Shown here piece after piece: positions 11,926 through 24,050 of a DNA stretch of 64,000 nt (position 1 is the first letter of the stretch; every line of letters starts with the position of its first letter). A program made the translations under genes and the position numbers. Origin of the DNA: Amborella trichopoda (lineage: Eukaryota > Streptophyta > Magnoliopsida > Amborellales > Amborellaceae); NCBI RefSeq assembly GCF_000471905.2, contig NW_006497511.1:1891274-1955273 (forward strand), read 5' to 3'. The notes under the pieces are model-generated. The model saw nothing but the letters and a program-made list of their open reading frames with translations, did no database searches and had not been told where the DNA came from.

Positions 11926-12590
11926 ATCACTGAAATGCCCTCTCCTCAAAACATTAGAGAAATCTGTGGGCTTCAAGGTCGCATACAAGCCATAAGGCAT
12001 TTTATTTCTCAATTGGCAGACAAGTGCGAGCCATTCAATAGGCTCCTTAAGAAGGATACCCCATTCCTATGGGATAATGAATGCCAATAAGCATTTGACC
12101 AAATCAAGGAGTACCTCACCAAACCTCCCATCCATAGTCCTCCTAGTCCTGATAAACCCCTGTTCCTATACATGTCAGTGAAAGACAAGACCATGGGGGC
12201 AATGCTCGGACAATATGATGACCATGGAAAAGAACAAACCAGTTACTACATCAAGAAAACTATGATGGACTACGAGAGAAAATACATGGATGTGGAGAAG
12301 CACTACTTGATGCTTGTGTGGGCCATTCAGAAGTTAAGACCCTATGTCTTATCTCATACAGTCAATCTCATCTAAAAAATTGGCCTACTCAAGTACCTTT
12401 GGACAAACCAGTCCTCGATAGGTGTTTGGCACAATGGAGAATGCTACTGAGCAAGTTCGAGATCGAATATGTCACTCAAAAATCAGTCAAAGGACAAGCC
12501 ATTGCTGACCACTTAGCTGAAGACACACTGCCCGATAACACTCTCGTTAACACGAATCTCCCTGATGAGGATATCTTCACAATCGAGGAC
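11926..12590 (+). pseudogene. RT thumb and degenerate first RNase H (connection) of element A
   Basis: The frame resumes at EMPSPQNIREICGLQGR, then FISQLADKCEPFNRLLKKDTPFLWD, the usual block at the end of the RT. A stop (12088) and a frame change follow. YMSVKDKTMGAML, EKHYLMLVWAIQKLRPY and, in a third frame, AQWRMLLSKFEIEYVTQKSVKGQAIADHLAE are the degenerate first RNase H that acts as a connection in Tat elements. The YxDD catalytic loop expected before this block is missing with the whole palm. Confidence 0.85.
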
Positions 12591-13200
12591 TCAATTTGGG
12601 AGCTATACTTTGACGGTGCAAAGAACGAATACGGGTCAGGTGTAGGGGCCATTCTACGCTCACCCGAGAATATTTTAATGCCAATAGTGACCGGATTGAA
12701 TTTCCCATGTGCCAATAGCATTGTTGATTATGAAGCCTTGATAGCCGAGCTCGAGAATGTTACGGGAATGAAAATCTAGTAAATACGAGTGATTGGTAAC
12801 TCCTTACTCATCATAAACCAAGTTCAAGGGATTTGGAAGGTGAAAGAAGAAAATTTCAAACCCTATAAAGAAAAGGTGGAAAAGATGATCCCATATTTTA
12901 AGAAAATCACCTTTCAGCATGTAACTAGGGAAAAAAATCGATTCGTCGATACCCTTGCGACCCTTGCTTCAATGGTTGATATTCTTTCAGAAATCACCAT
13001 GTTGACATTCTACATCAGGAGCAAACATGGCCCTTCCCCACCAAGGATCGAAAAAAATAGAGCAAGAAAATGAGAACGATGGGGAAGTGTCTCTTGTGGC
13101 TTCTGATGCGCTTGTTAAGGAAACACCATGGTTCCATGATGTTTTGTCCCTGTTGAAAGATGGGTTATACCCCGAAGGAGCCACTAAAAAGGATAAAGAA
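12591..13200 (+). pseudogene. Archaeal-type RNase H of element A, active site damaged
   Basis: This second RNase H is known from Tat/Ogre elements and degrades the RNA template. It starts WELYFDGAKN (first Asp kept) near 12598 and continues with DYEALIAELE, where EYEAL is usual. Two stops occur near 12777. The third motif reads VIGNSLLIINQVQG, so the Asp of the usual GDS is Asn. The last motif is RFVDTLATLAS. A linker to integrase with SDALVKETPWFHDVLSLL and YPEGATKKDKEAL ends at about 13207. Confidence 0.85.
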
Positions 13201-14315
13201 GCCCTTTGAAGGTTTTCTTTGGGATTTTTAGTAAGAGGTGATCTCCTGTTCAAGATATCTTTCTATGACATCATTCTATAGTATCTCGATCAGCCAGAAA
13301 TTGACCAAGTAAGATTCCAAGGTTATTGCTGGACCACCATGGATGAAGATTGATGGAAGTTCGTTAAGAGGTGTCCCAAATGTCAACTTTATGGAGACCT
13401 CAACTATGCACTGTACGTACCACTCAACTCAACACCGGCCGTATGACCCTTTGGCATGTGGGGTCTTGATATCATCAGAATGATCTCACCAAAAGCCTCA
13501 AACGACAATCGTTTTATATTAACAGCTACAGAGTGCTTCACAAAATGCATAGAGGCCACATCATTTGTAAACATTGAGGGACAACATGTTGCCAATTTCA
13601 TAATGGACAACATTGTATTCAGATTCAGTGTTACTGAGTCAATCATTACTAACAATGGATCCAACTTCAAAAATGAAAACGTCACTAAGGTATGCAAAAA
13701 GTTTGCGATAATGTAAAAGTTTTGAGATAATGAAAAATTCTCCACACCTTACTACCCTCAAGGAAATTCACAAGCAGAAGTCACGAATAAAGGACTTCTC
13801 AGGGTTATAGACAGAATAATATTGGTTGCAAAGATTGGCATGAAAAGCTAGATGACGAGCCATGGGCCTACCGAACAACTGAGAAGACTCCTACTAGCAT
13901 GACCCCAAACTCTTTGGTGTATGTTATAGAAGCAGTGTTACCCATTGAAGTTGAGATATCGTCTCTCCGAGTGCTTATTCACAAAAGATCGAAGCACAAA
14001 TTGTTGCCTTGGTTACTTTGAATAAAAGACGACTACGACCAATAGAAAATATCCTTGCTTACCAGCATACAATCGAGAAGGCATACCAAAGAAAAGATTT
14101 TCCTTGACAATTCAGAGAAGGGGACATGGTACTTAAGAAAATCTTCCACACTCTTACAAATCCACACCCTTTAAGCAAGTTCAAACCTAATTGGGAGGGG
14201 CCATTCGTGGTTACTCGAGTGCAAGCAGGCAACTCTTAGAAGATAAAAAATTAGGAGGGGTATGAACTCAACGACCCCCATTAATGCGATGTATCTCATA
14301 AAATACTACCCATAA
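13201..14315 (+). pseudogene. Integrase of element A, broken
   Basis: Integrase would join the cDNA into the host chromosome. The N-terminal zinc domain is cut: after YLDQPEIDQ the text goes straight to GYCWTTMDED and KRCPKCQLYGD, so the two His are lost and only the Cys pair remains. The core begins WGLDIIRMISPK (first Asp kept) near 13459. The second catalytic position reads IITNNGSNF, an Asp to Asn change, near 13640. The Glu motif is YYPQGNSQAEVTNKGLL near 13750 in another frame. The C-terminal part has AYRTTEKTPTSMTPNSLVY and ends INAMYLIKYYP near 14315, the usual end of Tat polyproteins. Several stops and frameshifts are present. Confidence 0.9.
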
Positions 14316-15042
14316 CGGGTTCAAAAGTGTGGTAAAAAGGCATCACAAAGAAAAACAAAAAACAAAATAAAAAAAATGGATGTGGTGAAAACCTGAAAAG
14401 GCATCATAGGTAAAATAAAAAATTCTCCGATTCAAAACCTCAAGTACAAACAAGTACCTACGAGTTACAACAGTATTGCACAAGCAAAACACTCAAGTAC
14501 AAACAAGTACTTGCAAGTTCCAACAGTAATGCACTAGCAGACCCTGAGGATGAAGACTCCTCCTAAACCTTGTAGGTTCCCAACAGAACCAACTCAGAAA
14601 GATGTGGGAGGGTGACATGAATGGAAAACCGAAGTGACTTCGACGAACCCTGGAAGAATTTTGAGACTTCTCCAAGATGGAAGCCTGACAAGAATCTAGT
14701 TAACTCTTCATGGACCAATGAAGCACATGATGAAAGCTTCAAAGGTGAAAGGACAACTTCGAGACCTTTGAGTTCTCATGATCCCACAAGGAATAATAAA
14801 GAAAATGACCACCAAAGGGGTCACAGGTGACAAAGCTGTAGGGGCCGCCCCTTTTGAAAACTCTTTTTCAATTTGATTGTTAAAACCATCCATTTCCAAA
14901 ACCATTTTGGAAAGGACTTCCTCCATCACTACAAGAGGTTAAACTGTTAGTCGATTTGGCCTCGCTCTTAAAGCCAACTTCCTATACCTATTATGAAGAC
15001 TTGAAACTAGCCAGGCACTCCATGGTTGTATGAGTATAACTA
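14316..15042 (+). other. 3' non-coding region of element A, part 1
   Basis: It follows the pol end. It contains a direct duplication at 14436-14535 around CAAGTACAAACAAGTAC. The small reading frames here have no recognisable product. It is cut by the insertion of C at 15047 and continues at 51710. Confidence 0.7.
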
Positions 15043-15047
15043 CCTAC
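15043..15047. repeat. Target site duplication of element C, left copy
   Basis: CCTAC abuts the TGG start of the C LTR (plus-strand view). The identical CCTAC stands at 51705-51709 after the other LTR. Five bases is the normal duplication size for Ty3/gypsy integrases. Confidence 0.9.
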
Positions 15048-17497
15048 TGGTTAAGTGCCTTGATCTTGTCCTCTGGATCTAGGTGATTAGGCGACATGTA
15101 TCCGGGTTTCGAGTGAACTTGAGATTTAAGATCACTCTTTTGGAACCTTGCTTAAGAGCAAGAGAAAGAATACCAATTGATGAGACAGGAATTTAAGGTG
15201 GGTTCGGGACGTACTCGGGCTAGCTTGCATGGGCATTCTCTTAGATCACGTCGGAAAGCCCCCCAGCTGCTTTAGCTGGTTCGGAATCGCCTCCTTTGAC
15301 CAATAATCTCCTTGTTTTTCGGCACAACACTTCTATGGTTAATTTGCAAGACAAGTGGGTCGAAGAGACCCACCCTTATCTTAGGGCAATGCACATTCGT
15401 GTGGCTAAGAATGTGAGAGGTTAGGATGATGAGGTGGAAGTTTCGAGCAAAGGTAGAAAAGAGGGAAACTTGATGAAGGGAAGAGACTAGCTTGATAGCT
15501 AGACAGTGACCAACTCGGAGTGGTAGCAAGACAGGCATGGTACTCAAAACCAGGTACTCAAAACCAGCACGGCAGCATGACTACTCAAAACCAAGGCCGA
15601 TATGGCGGTGCTAGGCTAGGAATCAAGTGAGAAGAGGAGATAATGAAGAGAACGCATGAGATGGCAGAGAGATAGGATCCTGATGGTGCTAGGCATCGCC
15701 ACCCATGACCGTGCAGTAGATGTGTCACAACTGCCATTGGCAACACAAGAAGGCAGTGCACCCCTGTGTGAGCTGCGATAGCCTCTCATGTAGCGCGTGG
15801 CAATAGCCATATGTGAAGCACGCGATGATAGTTCTCATGAGGCCCACGGTGGTGAGCGTGGGATGCAGGGGGAGCGACGATAAGCACTGAACACACAAAG
15901 GAGGCTTGCGGACGGTGATAGGCACCACGCACACGAAGAAAGCTCGTCGGTGGCGATAGGCATTGCTGAGACCTCTCGCAGGCGGCACTAGGCATCGCGG
16001 TCTGTGATAGGCGCAGAATGTGGGAAGACCCTTGCGGGCGAAAATGAGTTTCACTGTTTACGCTCTTCACTGAGGCGTTGAGGACACATCTGCGGATGAT
16101 GATGAGCAGCACCATCTGCAAGCCTCGTTGGGAGGTAGAGATGGACGAATAGAAGGAGAATGAGGCTCGTGCATGGCACTGCCATCACCATGTGTGACTT
16201 GTGAGACCATAGGAGAGGCATGCACGGCATTGCCACTGTTGTGCATGACCTTTGAGGGGAATTCAGACGGAGAAGAGGAAGGAGAAGGAGAGGAAGAGAA
16301 AAGAAAAAAGTGAGAAGGTTTACCTTGAGCTCAGGGGTACCAGTCCAAAGGTTTCACACCTTACTCTCTCTCTCTAAACATGACCCAACAATGAGAAGAA
16401 AGGTAAACTTTATTCAGTAAAAACTCTCTCTTTGTGTATTTTGTGTGTGTGTATTGGCTTTAGCGTACAATGATGCCACATGGTATATATAGATTTTTCC
16501 CCAAACATGGGTGGATGATCAAAAGTAACCGTAATTGCTAAAAATTAAGATTAAATTGAATTAAAATAAATTAGCAAATAGGGTGAAAAATGATAGATTT
16601 GCCCCTTCCTAACAATTTGTGGAATTTCAAAACAGTCCCTATGTTGCCCTAGAACGTGCATGATTTTTCATGGATGATCTGAGGTCATCATGATGCTCGA
16701 TTGATCAAAAGATGATTGTTTTCTTGTAGGGCTCGGCATGGCAATCGATTTGATAAAAACTTTGAGCCATGGATCATGTTTTTAGGGCACGATCATGTGA
16801 CTTGAATTTTGGTTGAATCTTGAAACTTCGATAGTGTGCTCGTTCCTTGATGTTTTTCTGTGATTTCTTCTCTGGATCACATTGAGCATGTCGTTACAAT
16901 CGTAGGACAATAGATGAAGCTCGATTCCATGCTCGAACAAAGATTTTGCAACTTTGGAATTTTGGTCGAAATTTGCAGCCACTTTATCAGCTTCGTGTGC
17001 TGAATCCGACCGTTCATCATGTACGGGGTTCAGGTCAGGGATAGCCGTAGGCCTTACTAACATGATGTAATTGGTCTCACGTCAATCAGGCTCACGAGCA
17101 GCATGATTTCACTAGATGCTGCTGAATTTCCTGCACTTTCTTTACAGATCAACAACTTAATACTTGAGTGTTCGTTTAAGCTAACATTTGATACTTGAGG
17201 ATTTTCAACCATGTCAAATCCAATGGTGGTAGTCCCACAATAGATTGAGACATCGAAAATGTTGCTCTAGTTTTTGGGTCCATTTCAAGGTGCTAGAGGC
17301 CGATTTTATCGAAACTGTTTCTCAGTCTGCACGACCTTAAATATGTCGAAATGTGACAAAACTTGGCGAGAGTCTTTTGAGAGTCCTCATGAAGATCTTG
17401 ACCAGTTCTAGGGCTATTATGAGACTGTCAGAATTTCCACCATTTGGTAGGCCTTTATTTAGCGGGCGCCCCATGTTGATGAAAATATCTTCCAACA
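15048..17497 (-). repeat. 3' LTR of element C
   Basis: On the minus strand it starts TGTTGGAAGATATTT at 17497 and ends CACTTAACCA at 15048, 2450 bp. It aligns to 48890-51704, which is about 360 bp longer; most of the difference is a deletion near 17165-17210 in this copy. A TATA box lies at 16482-16492 and AATAAA at 16409-16414, giving a short R region. The transcribed part (15600-16250) holds diverged GCGATAGGCATTGC repeats. Confidence 0.9.
16482..16492 (-). promoter_or_regulatory. TATA box in the C 3' LTR
   Basis: CTATATATACC on the minus strand is conserved at 50417-50427 in the 5' LTR. An AATAAA follows about 70 bases downstream, as expected for the U3-R junction of an LTR. Confidence 0.6.
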
Positions 17498-17509
17498 GCA
17501 TGCCCCACC
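17498..17509 (-). other. Probable polypurine tract of element C
   Basis: Minus strand GGTGGGGCATGC directly precedes the TGTTGGAAG start of the 3' LTR. Plus-strand DNA synthesis would be primed here. It is weaker than the AAGGAGGGG tract of A. Confidence 0.5.
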
Positions 17510-18639
17510 GAATGTTGTACTTCGAGATAATCGAGAAGTGAAATCATTTGGGAAGTTTGAGAGATCATGTCGTAGTTCTCACCCTCAAGGGACTATTTGT
17601 GATTATGAAGAGTGAGGCTTTTGTAGGGACAACCTGAGACAGAATCAAGCCTATCTAAAGGCCAACTGCTATGAATCTTTGGTCGGCATTGTTCGCTGCT
17701 ACACCAGATTTGCTTTTGATGTTCAGGGTATCTCTATAGGTCTTGTCTAGAGGGGTCCAGTCGAGGGCTTCTAACCTGCTTGAAAGTCTGAGCCCTTGTT
17801 GGCTAGGGGATTTTGGCGAGGAATACCCTGAAGTCTTTGGCAAGTTAGACCCTGGCTTCATCAGTTTCTTGACTTTGTGATGGTCTTTGGTGTTCCGGAG
17901 GGATATTTTGGTCATCTTCCTCACCCTCAAGGACTCTTGTTGTTGTTGATGTTGAAATGTGGGAGATCTTATGCGACTCTCACTCCCTGATGAGCCAATT
18001 TATGTTGTGATTAGATGTTGACATTTGAGGATTTTAGGTAGACCTCATTAACCAGGCTTGTGACTTGTTTGGGAATTGAATGTCGGCTGAGGCATCAGTA
18101 ATGCATCAACCTGTTTTGTCGGTTCAAGCGCCCTTTCGCTGGTTTTCACTTGTGCAGGGGAAGTAGCATCGTAGAGACGGTTTTCACTGACTTCCTTCAT
18201 TTTGGGGGCTCTTTTACCCATGACCTTGCGGCCATGTCCACCCTTTTCGTTCATTTTTTCTCACGATGCCCTTTTGGGGTTGTCACCGTGCCTAAGTTTT
18301 GTTTCCATGGAACTCTTTTACTCATGGTTTCGTGACCATGCCCGTCCATCATTTTTACTCATGGAATTCCCTTGTTTAGGTGTACAATATGCCCGTTTTT
18401 CGTGTGAAGGCATGTTTAGGGTTGTGCCTTCGAGACCTATGTGAAGCCTTTTAACATCATGCGGCCAGGATGTGCACTATAGTTTAGGGTCATACAACTG
18501 GATCATGTTGGTGATGAATGGCAGTCTGTAGAGGCCATGGAGTGAGTATGGTGATGGTTTCGACTCACTTTGGGAAGATAGCATGAGGTTGCCAATGAAG
18601 GATTGATGATGTATGAACGGTGGGTAAAAAGTGGTGACC

Positions 18640-18990
18640 CACTAGCTGATGGCGAATATGGATTGTGGAATGGTTCGCTGTTTTGTGAGCATGAGTAAGA
18701 CTCACTGGGGGAATGATGGATGGTGTGTGCACATGAACGGGTCGGTTAGGGAAGGCATGGGTGAAGATGCACATAAAGGGTGTGTGCATGTATGTGGACG
18801 CACTGGGGAGGTAATGAAGGTGGTGTGCGCACACGAATGGTCAGTAAAGGAAAATGTATGTGAAGATGCACGTAAAAGGGGTGTGCGCATATGTGGACTC
18901 ACAAAGAAGGTAATGAAGGTGGTGCACGAACATGAGCGGGTCGGTTAGGGAAGGCGTGTGTGAAGATTCACATAAAGGGGGTGTGTGCGT
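18640..18990 (-). repeat. ~100-bp imperfect tandem repeat in the C tail
   Basis: About three units share GTGTGTGCATG, GAAGATGCAC, and TAATGAAGGTGGTG blocks. The B1 tail has the opposite-strand counterpart at 40890-41110. Confidence 0.6.
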
Positions 18991-20180
18991 ATGTGAGGCC
19001 GCGTTTAAGGTCATGTCTCCTAGACTTGGCTAAAGCAGTTTAATGTCATGCGGTCAGGACGTGCACCATGGTTTAAGGTCATATAGCTTGGACCGTGATT
19101 ATGTAGTTTAAAGTCATGCAACTAGGACAGTGCAGTTTAAGGTCGTGCAATTAGACCTTCACTACAGTTTAAGATCATATAGTTTGGACCGTGGCTTGTA
19201 TAGTTTAAGGTCATGCAGCTAGGACCGGAGCTGTGTAGTTTAAAGTCATGCAGTTAGGACTACGACTGTGCAGTTTAAGGTCATGCAGTATGGACTAGAG
19301 CTGTGCAATTTAAGGTCATGCAGTACGGACCAGAGTGTGAGTTGCCATGTAAGTGAAGCTGCATGGGGCATAGGTCCATGGATAGCCATCTGACTCCCTG
19401 GGAATAAAGATAGTTAAGGCTATACACAAGCAGATAGATTTATATGAAGATGGTGGCCCTACGAGGAGTGGAAGGTGAAAGTGTCTTCACTGGGCATTAA
19501 GAGGGCCAGTGTGACTCCACGGGAGCAATGAGGAATGGTATGCATGTAACTGTACTGAAAATGACAGAGCACAGATGAACCTCACTGAGGGTTGAAGGGA
19601 TCCCTGGGGATAGTGGGTCATAGTAGGATGTGACTCTCATTGGGATGTTGGTGCGAAACAAACCCATTGAGGATTAAAGGGCTAGATATGACCTTTGCAT
19701 ACATCTAACTTCACTGGGGTTGTTGACGAAATACACCTTAGCGAAGAGGTGGTTCATCTCTCGGGCCGTGTGTTACAGTTTTAGGGTCTTGTAGCTCAAA
19801 CCATGGCGATGCAGTTAGACCATGCAGTTTAAGGTCGTGCAACTAGACCTCCACTACAGTTTAAGGTCATATAGTTTGGACCATGATGTTGAGCCTTTTA
19901 ATGTCATGCAGCTAAGATGTGCACTATGGTTTAAGGTCAGACAACTGGACCATGGTCGTGCAGTTGATAGTCATGAGACGAGGACTAAGAAATTTAAGGT
20001 TTTGCAACTAGACCTCCGCTACAGTTTAAGGTCATATAGTTTGGACCATGGCTGTGCAGTTTAAGGTCATGTAGCATGGACCATGCAGTTTAAGGTCATG
20101 CAATTAGACCTCCGCTACAGTTTAAGGTCATATAGTCTGGACCGTGGCTATGTAGTTTAAAGTCATGCAACAAGGACCAT
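18990..20180 (-). repeat. ~45-bp tandem array around TTTAAGGTCATGCA in the C tail
   Basis: More than 20 diverged units read AGTTTAAGGTCATGCAG, GGACCATGGCTGTGC or AGACCTCCGCTACAG on the plus strand, interrupted at 19330-19780 by unrelated CACTGGG-type repeats. The same array is found, on the other strand, in B1 at 40190-41390. Confidence 0.75.
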
Positions 20181-22083
20181 AGTGTAGTGAGGGAATGCAA
20201 CTCTTTGGGGAACAGAGCCATCACCGGGCACTGGACCCCTTGAGGAGCGAGATTGTGCTACAAGGAATGAACTTCTCGAGGATCGAGGATGATGGTCCGA
20301 ATAGGAGTGCCATGGCATGTGCGTGGCACTAAATGTTGAATGGCACACGCGAGATTAGGCCTAGATGATGTGCGCATGATGTTAGCTCCTTAGTGAATCA
20401 CTCAGCAGTAGCCTCTGACGAAGTGCATGGCGATAGCCCCCTGACAAAGCACTCGGCTATAGTCTTGATGAGGTGCGTGGTGATAGCCTTCTGTCGAAGC
20501 GCGACGGTAGCTCCTGACAAAGCACGTGGTGATAGCCTTTGGGTGAAATGCACGTTGATGACCCTTTCGGGTCTCGGGCTTGACCTGCCCCGACCTAGTC
20601 TTATTACGATCAGAAGATGGGGACTAGAGCGTCATTTCATATTTGTCAAGGGCAGTTTGTAGGATTGTTTAGTATAAAAGGGGGAAAATCCCATTTTAAT
20701 GTTTTAATGAAGGGTAAAATAGTTAATGAATTTTTAGAGAGAGATAGAGCCTGAGCTTTTGAGAAGAGACTTCCAGGGAGAGTCTTGCAGCCAAAGTTTG
20801 TAGTAGTCAGGCCTTTAGGAGCTTTCTGGTGAACTCGAGCAGGTCCTGAGCCTTGTACCATGCTTGTAGATACTTTTGAAGAGTGCCGAGGCTTTTTGAG
20901 AAACGATCAAGGTTCCTCAAGGCCTTAGCAAGATTTACAGAGGTGCTCTGCCAAAGTGCTGGTGCCTTCTTTGGTAATCCTGTGGCTAAAGGGGAGGTCA
21001 TAGAGAAGTGGGGCGAATCTGATGGTCCTCTGGCTATCAGGGGGAAGAAGGAGCAATAGTAGTGGGCTCACCAGGAATTCAATGGAACTTTGGTGAGTTT
21101 TGAAAAATTGGTGAAGGGCTAAAGCAGGGAAAGGGGCAACCCGCAGGGTCACAGGGAAGTTTTCTTGGGATTCCGATGGTTTTTTACGAACTTCAGTTAG
21201 TGATGGAAAGGTTTCCCGGTGAGCACGATTGAACTCCCGCTGAAGAGGGGAAGCACCAGTAGGGGAAAGAACAGGGACAAGGGTTTCTGGCGGGCGGAGA
21301 AGTGTTTCCGGTGAAACTCGAAGGTTGGAAAGGTTGTGAGAAGGTGGACCGTCCGCGAGGAGTGATGGTTGGGAAAACCAAAGAGGGGTGAGAGTTAATT
21401 TCCTTGGGGAACTGGGCACTCCAAGGGCATGCGTGACATTAAGTTGCATGCAGTGTTGCCTTCGTGCGTCCATAGGCCACACGTGGCGATAGCCATGCTC
21501 GGGAGCATGCCGCTCGCGGCGACGGTATTGCGTGGTGTTGGCCTGCCCGTGGTGGTGGTAAAACGTGGCATTGTGTTGCGCACGACGATGGTTGCGCATG
21601 GTGCTGAGTTGCACACGGCGATGACCAGGGAGAGCGATGTCTCACGGAGGTTAAGAGTGATGGAAAACGGGCTGCCGCAGTCTGTTGGAAGCAAAGTCCT
21701 CCAACACAACTGTGAAATCCATGCTTTTCCATCATGGGCCGGTTCCTTGGAAGCTAGCTATGCCTCATTAGATGATTTGAAGCTGACTCAGAAATGGTTG
21801 GCTTCTTCTTTTTGGCATGTAAACATCCTCTCTGGTGGCACTTGTTAGATGAACTGAAGCTAACTTCTCCAAGTGGTTTTGCTTCTTCTTCATGAGGAGA
21901 GCATTTCTTTGGTGGGTTTGCTTCCTCTTCACGAGGAAGACATTTCTTTTGGCATGTAACCGTCTTCTTATCCTCAGATGCAAGAGCAACACTTTTGGTG
22001 TCAACATTTTCCTTCCCTCAGATATAAGAGAATTGTAATCTCCCTAATAATGGGCTTCTTGGCTTGTATCTTATAACTCATTT

Positions 22084-23663
22084 TTATTGCAATAAAAAGA
22101 GTTTGAAGTTGTTCGAGCTGCCTTGCTTTCTTTCTGTTGAGTCTCTTTTCTTGAGTATACATAACGGATAGTACTTTTTTAGGTATTGCCCATTGAAAGG
22201 GGCATTGCCTCCACTCCATCTGAGTTCACCAGTATATAGGCCCCATTTGGTGTGACCTTCTTGACTATGAATGGGCCTTCTCACTTGGGTTCGAATTTTC
22301 TTTTGCAGTGACCTTGCATGACAATGGGTCTCTTGAGTTCTAAGACTAGGTCCCCACGAGAGAATGAGCGAACCTTGACAAACTTGTCAAAGGCTCTCTT
22401 CATTCTTTCTTGATTGAGCTTGAGGTTCTGCTGAGCCTCAAGTCTCTTTTCGTCAAGGGCATCCAACTCCTGGTAACGGAGCTTAACCCTATCGTGCTTG
22501 GTTAGTCCTTGATGTATAGTAACATGGAGTGAGGTTATTCGAACCTCAAGGGGTCGGACTGCCTCACCTCCATAGACCAGGGAAAAATGGGTAGAGTTTG
22601 TAGCATTGCAAGTGGTGGTGCGATAGGCCCACAGAGCCTTAGACAACTTGTTATGCCAGTTCTTCTTTGACTTTGAGATTGACTTCCGGAGCACCCCCCA
22701 CAGAGTTTTGTTGAACGCCTCAGCTAAACCGTTAGCTCGAGGGTAGTACATGGTCGAGTACTTCCACTCGAAACCGAACTGGTTGGTTAGGTGATCAATG
22801 TGATGGGTTCTGAATTGAGGGAAGTTATTAGAGATTATTTGGTCCGAAACCCTGAACCGGTATATGATGTGGTGACACACGAAGTTAGCCACAGTGAGCT
22901 ATGGAACCTGTTTGAGAGGGACTGCCTCAACCCACTTGGAGAACTAATCTGTCGCTGCCAGAATGAAGGCATGACCCAAGGTAAAAGGAGGGTCGATGGG
23001 TCCTACAATGTTCATACCCCATTGGGAAAAGGGCCATGATGTCACTGTAGGATGGAGAGGCTCCGGGGGTTGATGAATGAAGCCTGAATGAATTTCACAC
23101 ACTTGGCATCTCGTGGCATAATTTTAGGCATCAGCCACCATTGAAGGCCAATTATAGCCGAGCCTGCATATACGCTCGTAGAGATGGCCAGACTGATGCA
23201 GCCTGTAAATACCTAAATGCACTTCTTACAGCACTTTGCTTGCCTCTTGTGCATCGAGGCATCTGAGGAGAATTCCATAAAATGATAGACGCGTAAGAAC
23301 ATCCCCATCGAGGAGGGCGTACTTGATAGACATCTGTCGTATGCCGTTGTGTTCCGCCCAATCCTGAGGTACCCTTCCATGCTTTATGAAGTCCATGATA
23401 GGCTCCCTCCAGTCTTCCCCTTGTTCGATCTCCATGCACATCGGGTTGAAGAATTCAGCCTCTTTCTTCTCGGCCTTGGATTCTTTACCTCGGGATAGTT
23501 CCTGTTTGGCCTTAATGGCATCTTTGGCCACAAGGAGTGCTCCGAATGGGTAAGGAGGGCATTTAGGGAAGACACCCCTCTCATTATCTGTGTCAACTTC
23601 AGCTCTCAAGTCGACATGTCTCCATTCGATTACCCAGACTGGCGTAGGCCCTGATAAAGGCAA
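22084..23663 (-). pseudogene. Integrase of element C, broken
   Basis: Minus strand. A linker with RAEVDTDNERGVFPKCPPYPFGALL leads to the zinc domain: EVHLGIYRLHQSGH, GYNWPSM and RCQVCEIH, so all four H-H-C-C positions are present. The core reads QWGMNIVGPID near 23030, where MDIVGP is usual, and IISNNFPQF near 22840 in place of ISDNGPQF, so both catalytic Asp are Asn. The Glu is kept in YYPRANGLAEAFNKTL, the Ogre/Tat form. The C-terminal part has LVYGGEAVRPLEVRI and a chromatin-side tail ending YLKKYYP near 22155; the normal stop is lost and the frame runs on to 22084. Several internal stops are present. Confidence 0.9.
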
Positions 23664-24050
23664 TTGAATGGTGGCACCGAGCTTTGAGAGCGCATCTGCC
23701 TGCGAGTTTAACCTTCAAGGGATATGACTCAGGGAGAAATCATCAAACTGGCCCATATAAGATTTGGTCGTGCCATGATAAGGCTTGAAAGTATCCTTCC
23801 TTATGTCATAAATCCCCTTAAGCTGTCGGATGACTAGCTCAGAGTCATCGAAGATGTTTAACCACCCCAGATCTAGCTCTTGGGCGATCTCCAACCCGAT
23901 TATGAGGGCTTGATATTCAGCTTGATTATGAGAAAATGCCTCTGCCAGTGAGAAGGATAGATGAATCATTCCACCGTCGGGAGTCAAGAACATGACTCTG
24001 GTGCCCCCTCTATCAGACAGGAATACTCCGTCAAAGTACATTTCCCACAG
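23664..24050 (-). pseudogene. Archaeal-type RNase H of element C
   Basis: Minus strand, in one long frame from 24533 to 23715. Motifs in order: WEMYFDGV, AEYQALIIGL, IFDDSELVIRQLKG and SQADALSKLG. The four acidic positions (D, E, D, D) all seem kept, so this domain is the best preserved of C. A stop lies after SLSHIP near 23715. It follows the degenerate first RNase H without a break, the dual arrangement known from Tat/Ogre elements. Confidence 0.88.

Larger units (their letters stand above)
17510..22083 (-). other. Long 3' non-coding tail of element C
   Basis: About 4.6 kb lie between pol and the 3' LTR. It matches the tail of B1 (37638-42507) in the same order: a K-rich block next to pol, GC-rich repeats, the TTTAAGGTCATGCA repeat array and the block near the LTR. 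Open frames occur (for example 17655-17930 and 20925-21614, both minus), but the frames do not stay open in B1, so I do not call genes. Confidence 0.7.

Noticed and set aside
20925-21614. 229-codon minus-strand frame in the tail of C
   Set aside because: The homologous part of the B1 tail has no matching open frame, and the sequence is Pro/Leu/Ser-rich without motifs.
22791-23039. Plus-strand frame over the C integrase
   Set aside because: It is the antisense shadow of the integrase, which is clearly coded on the minus strand.
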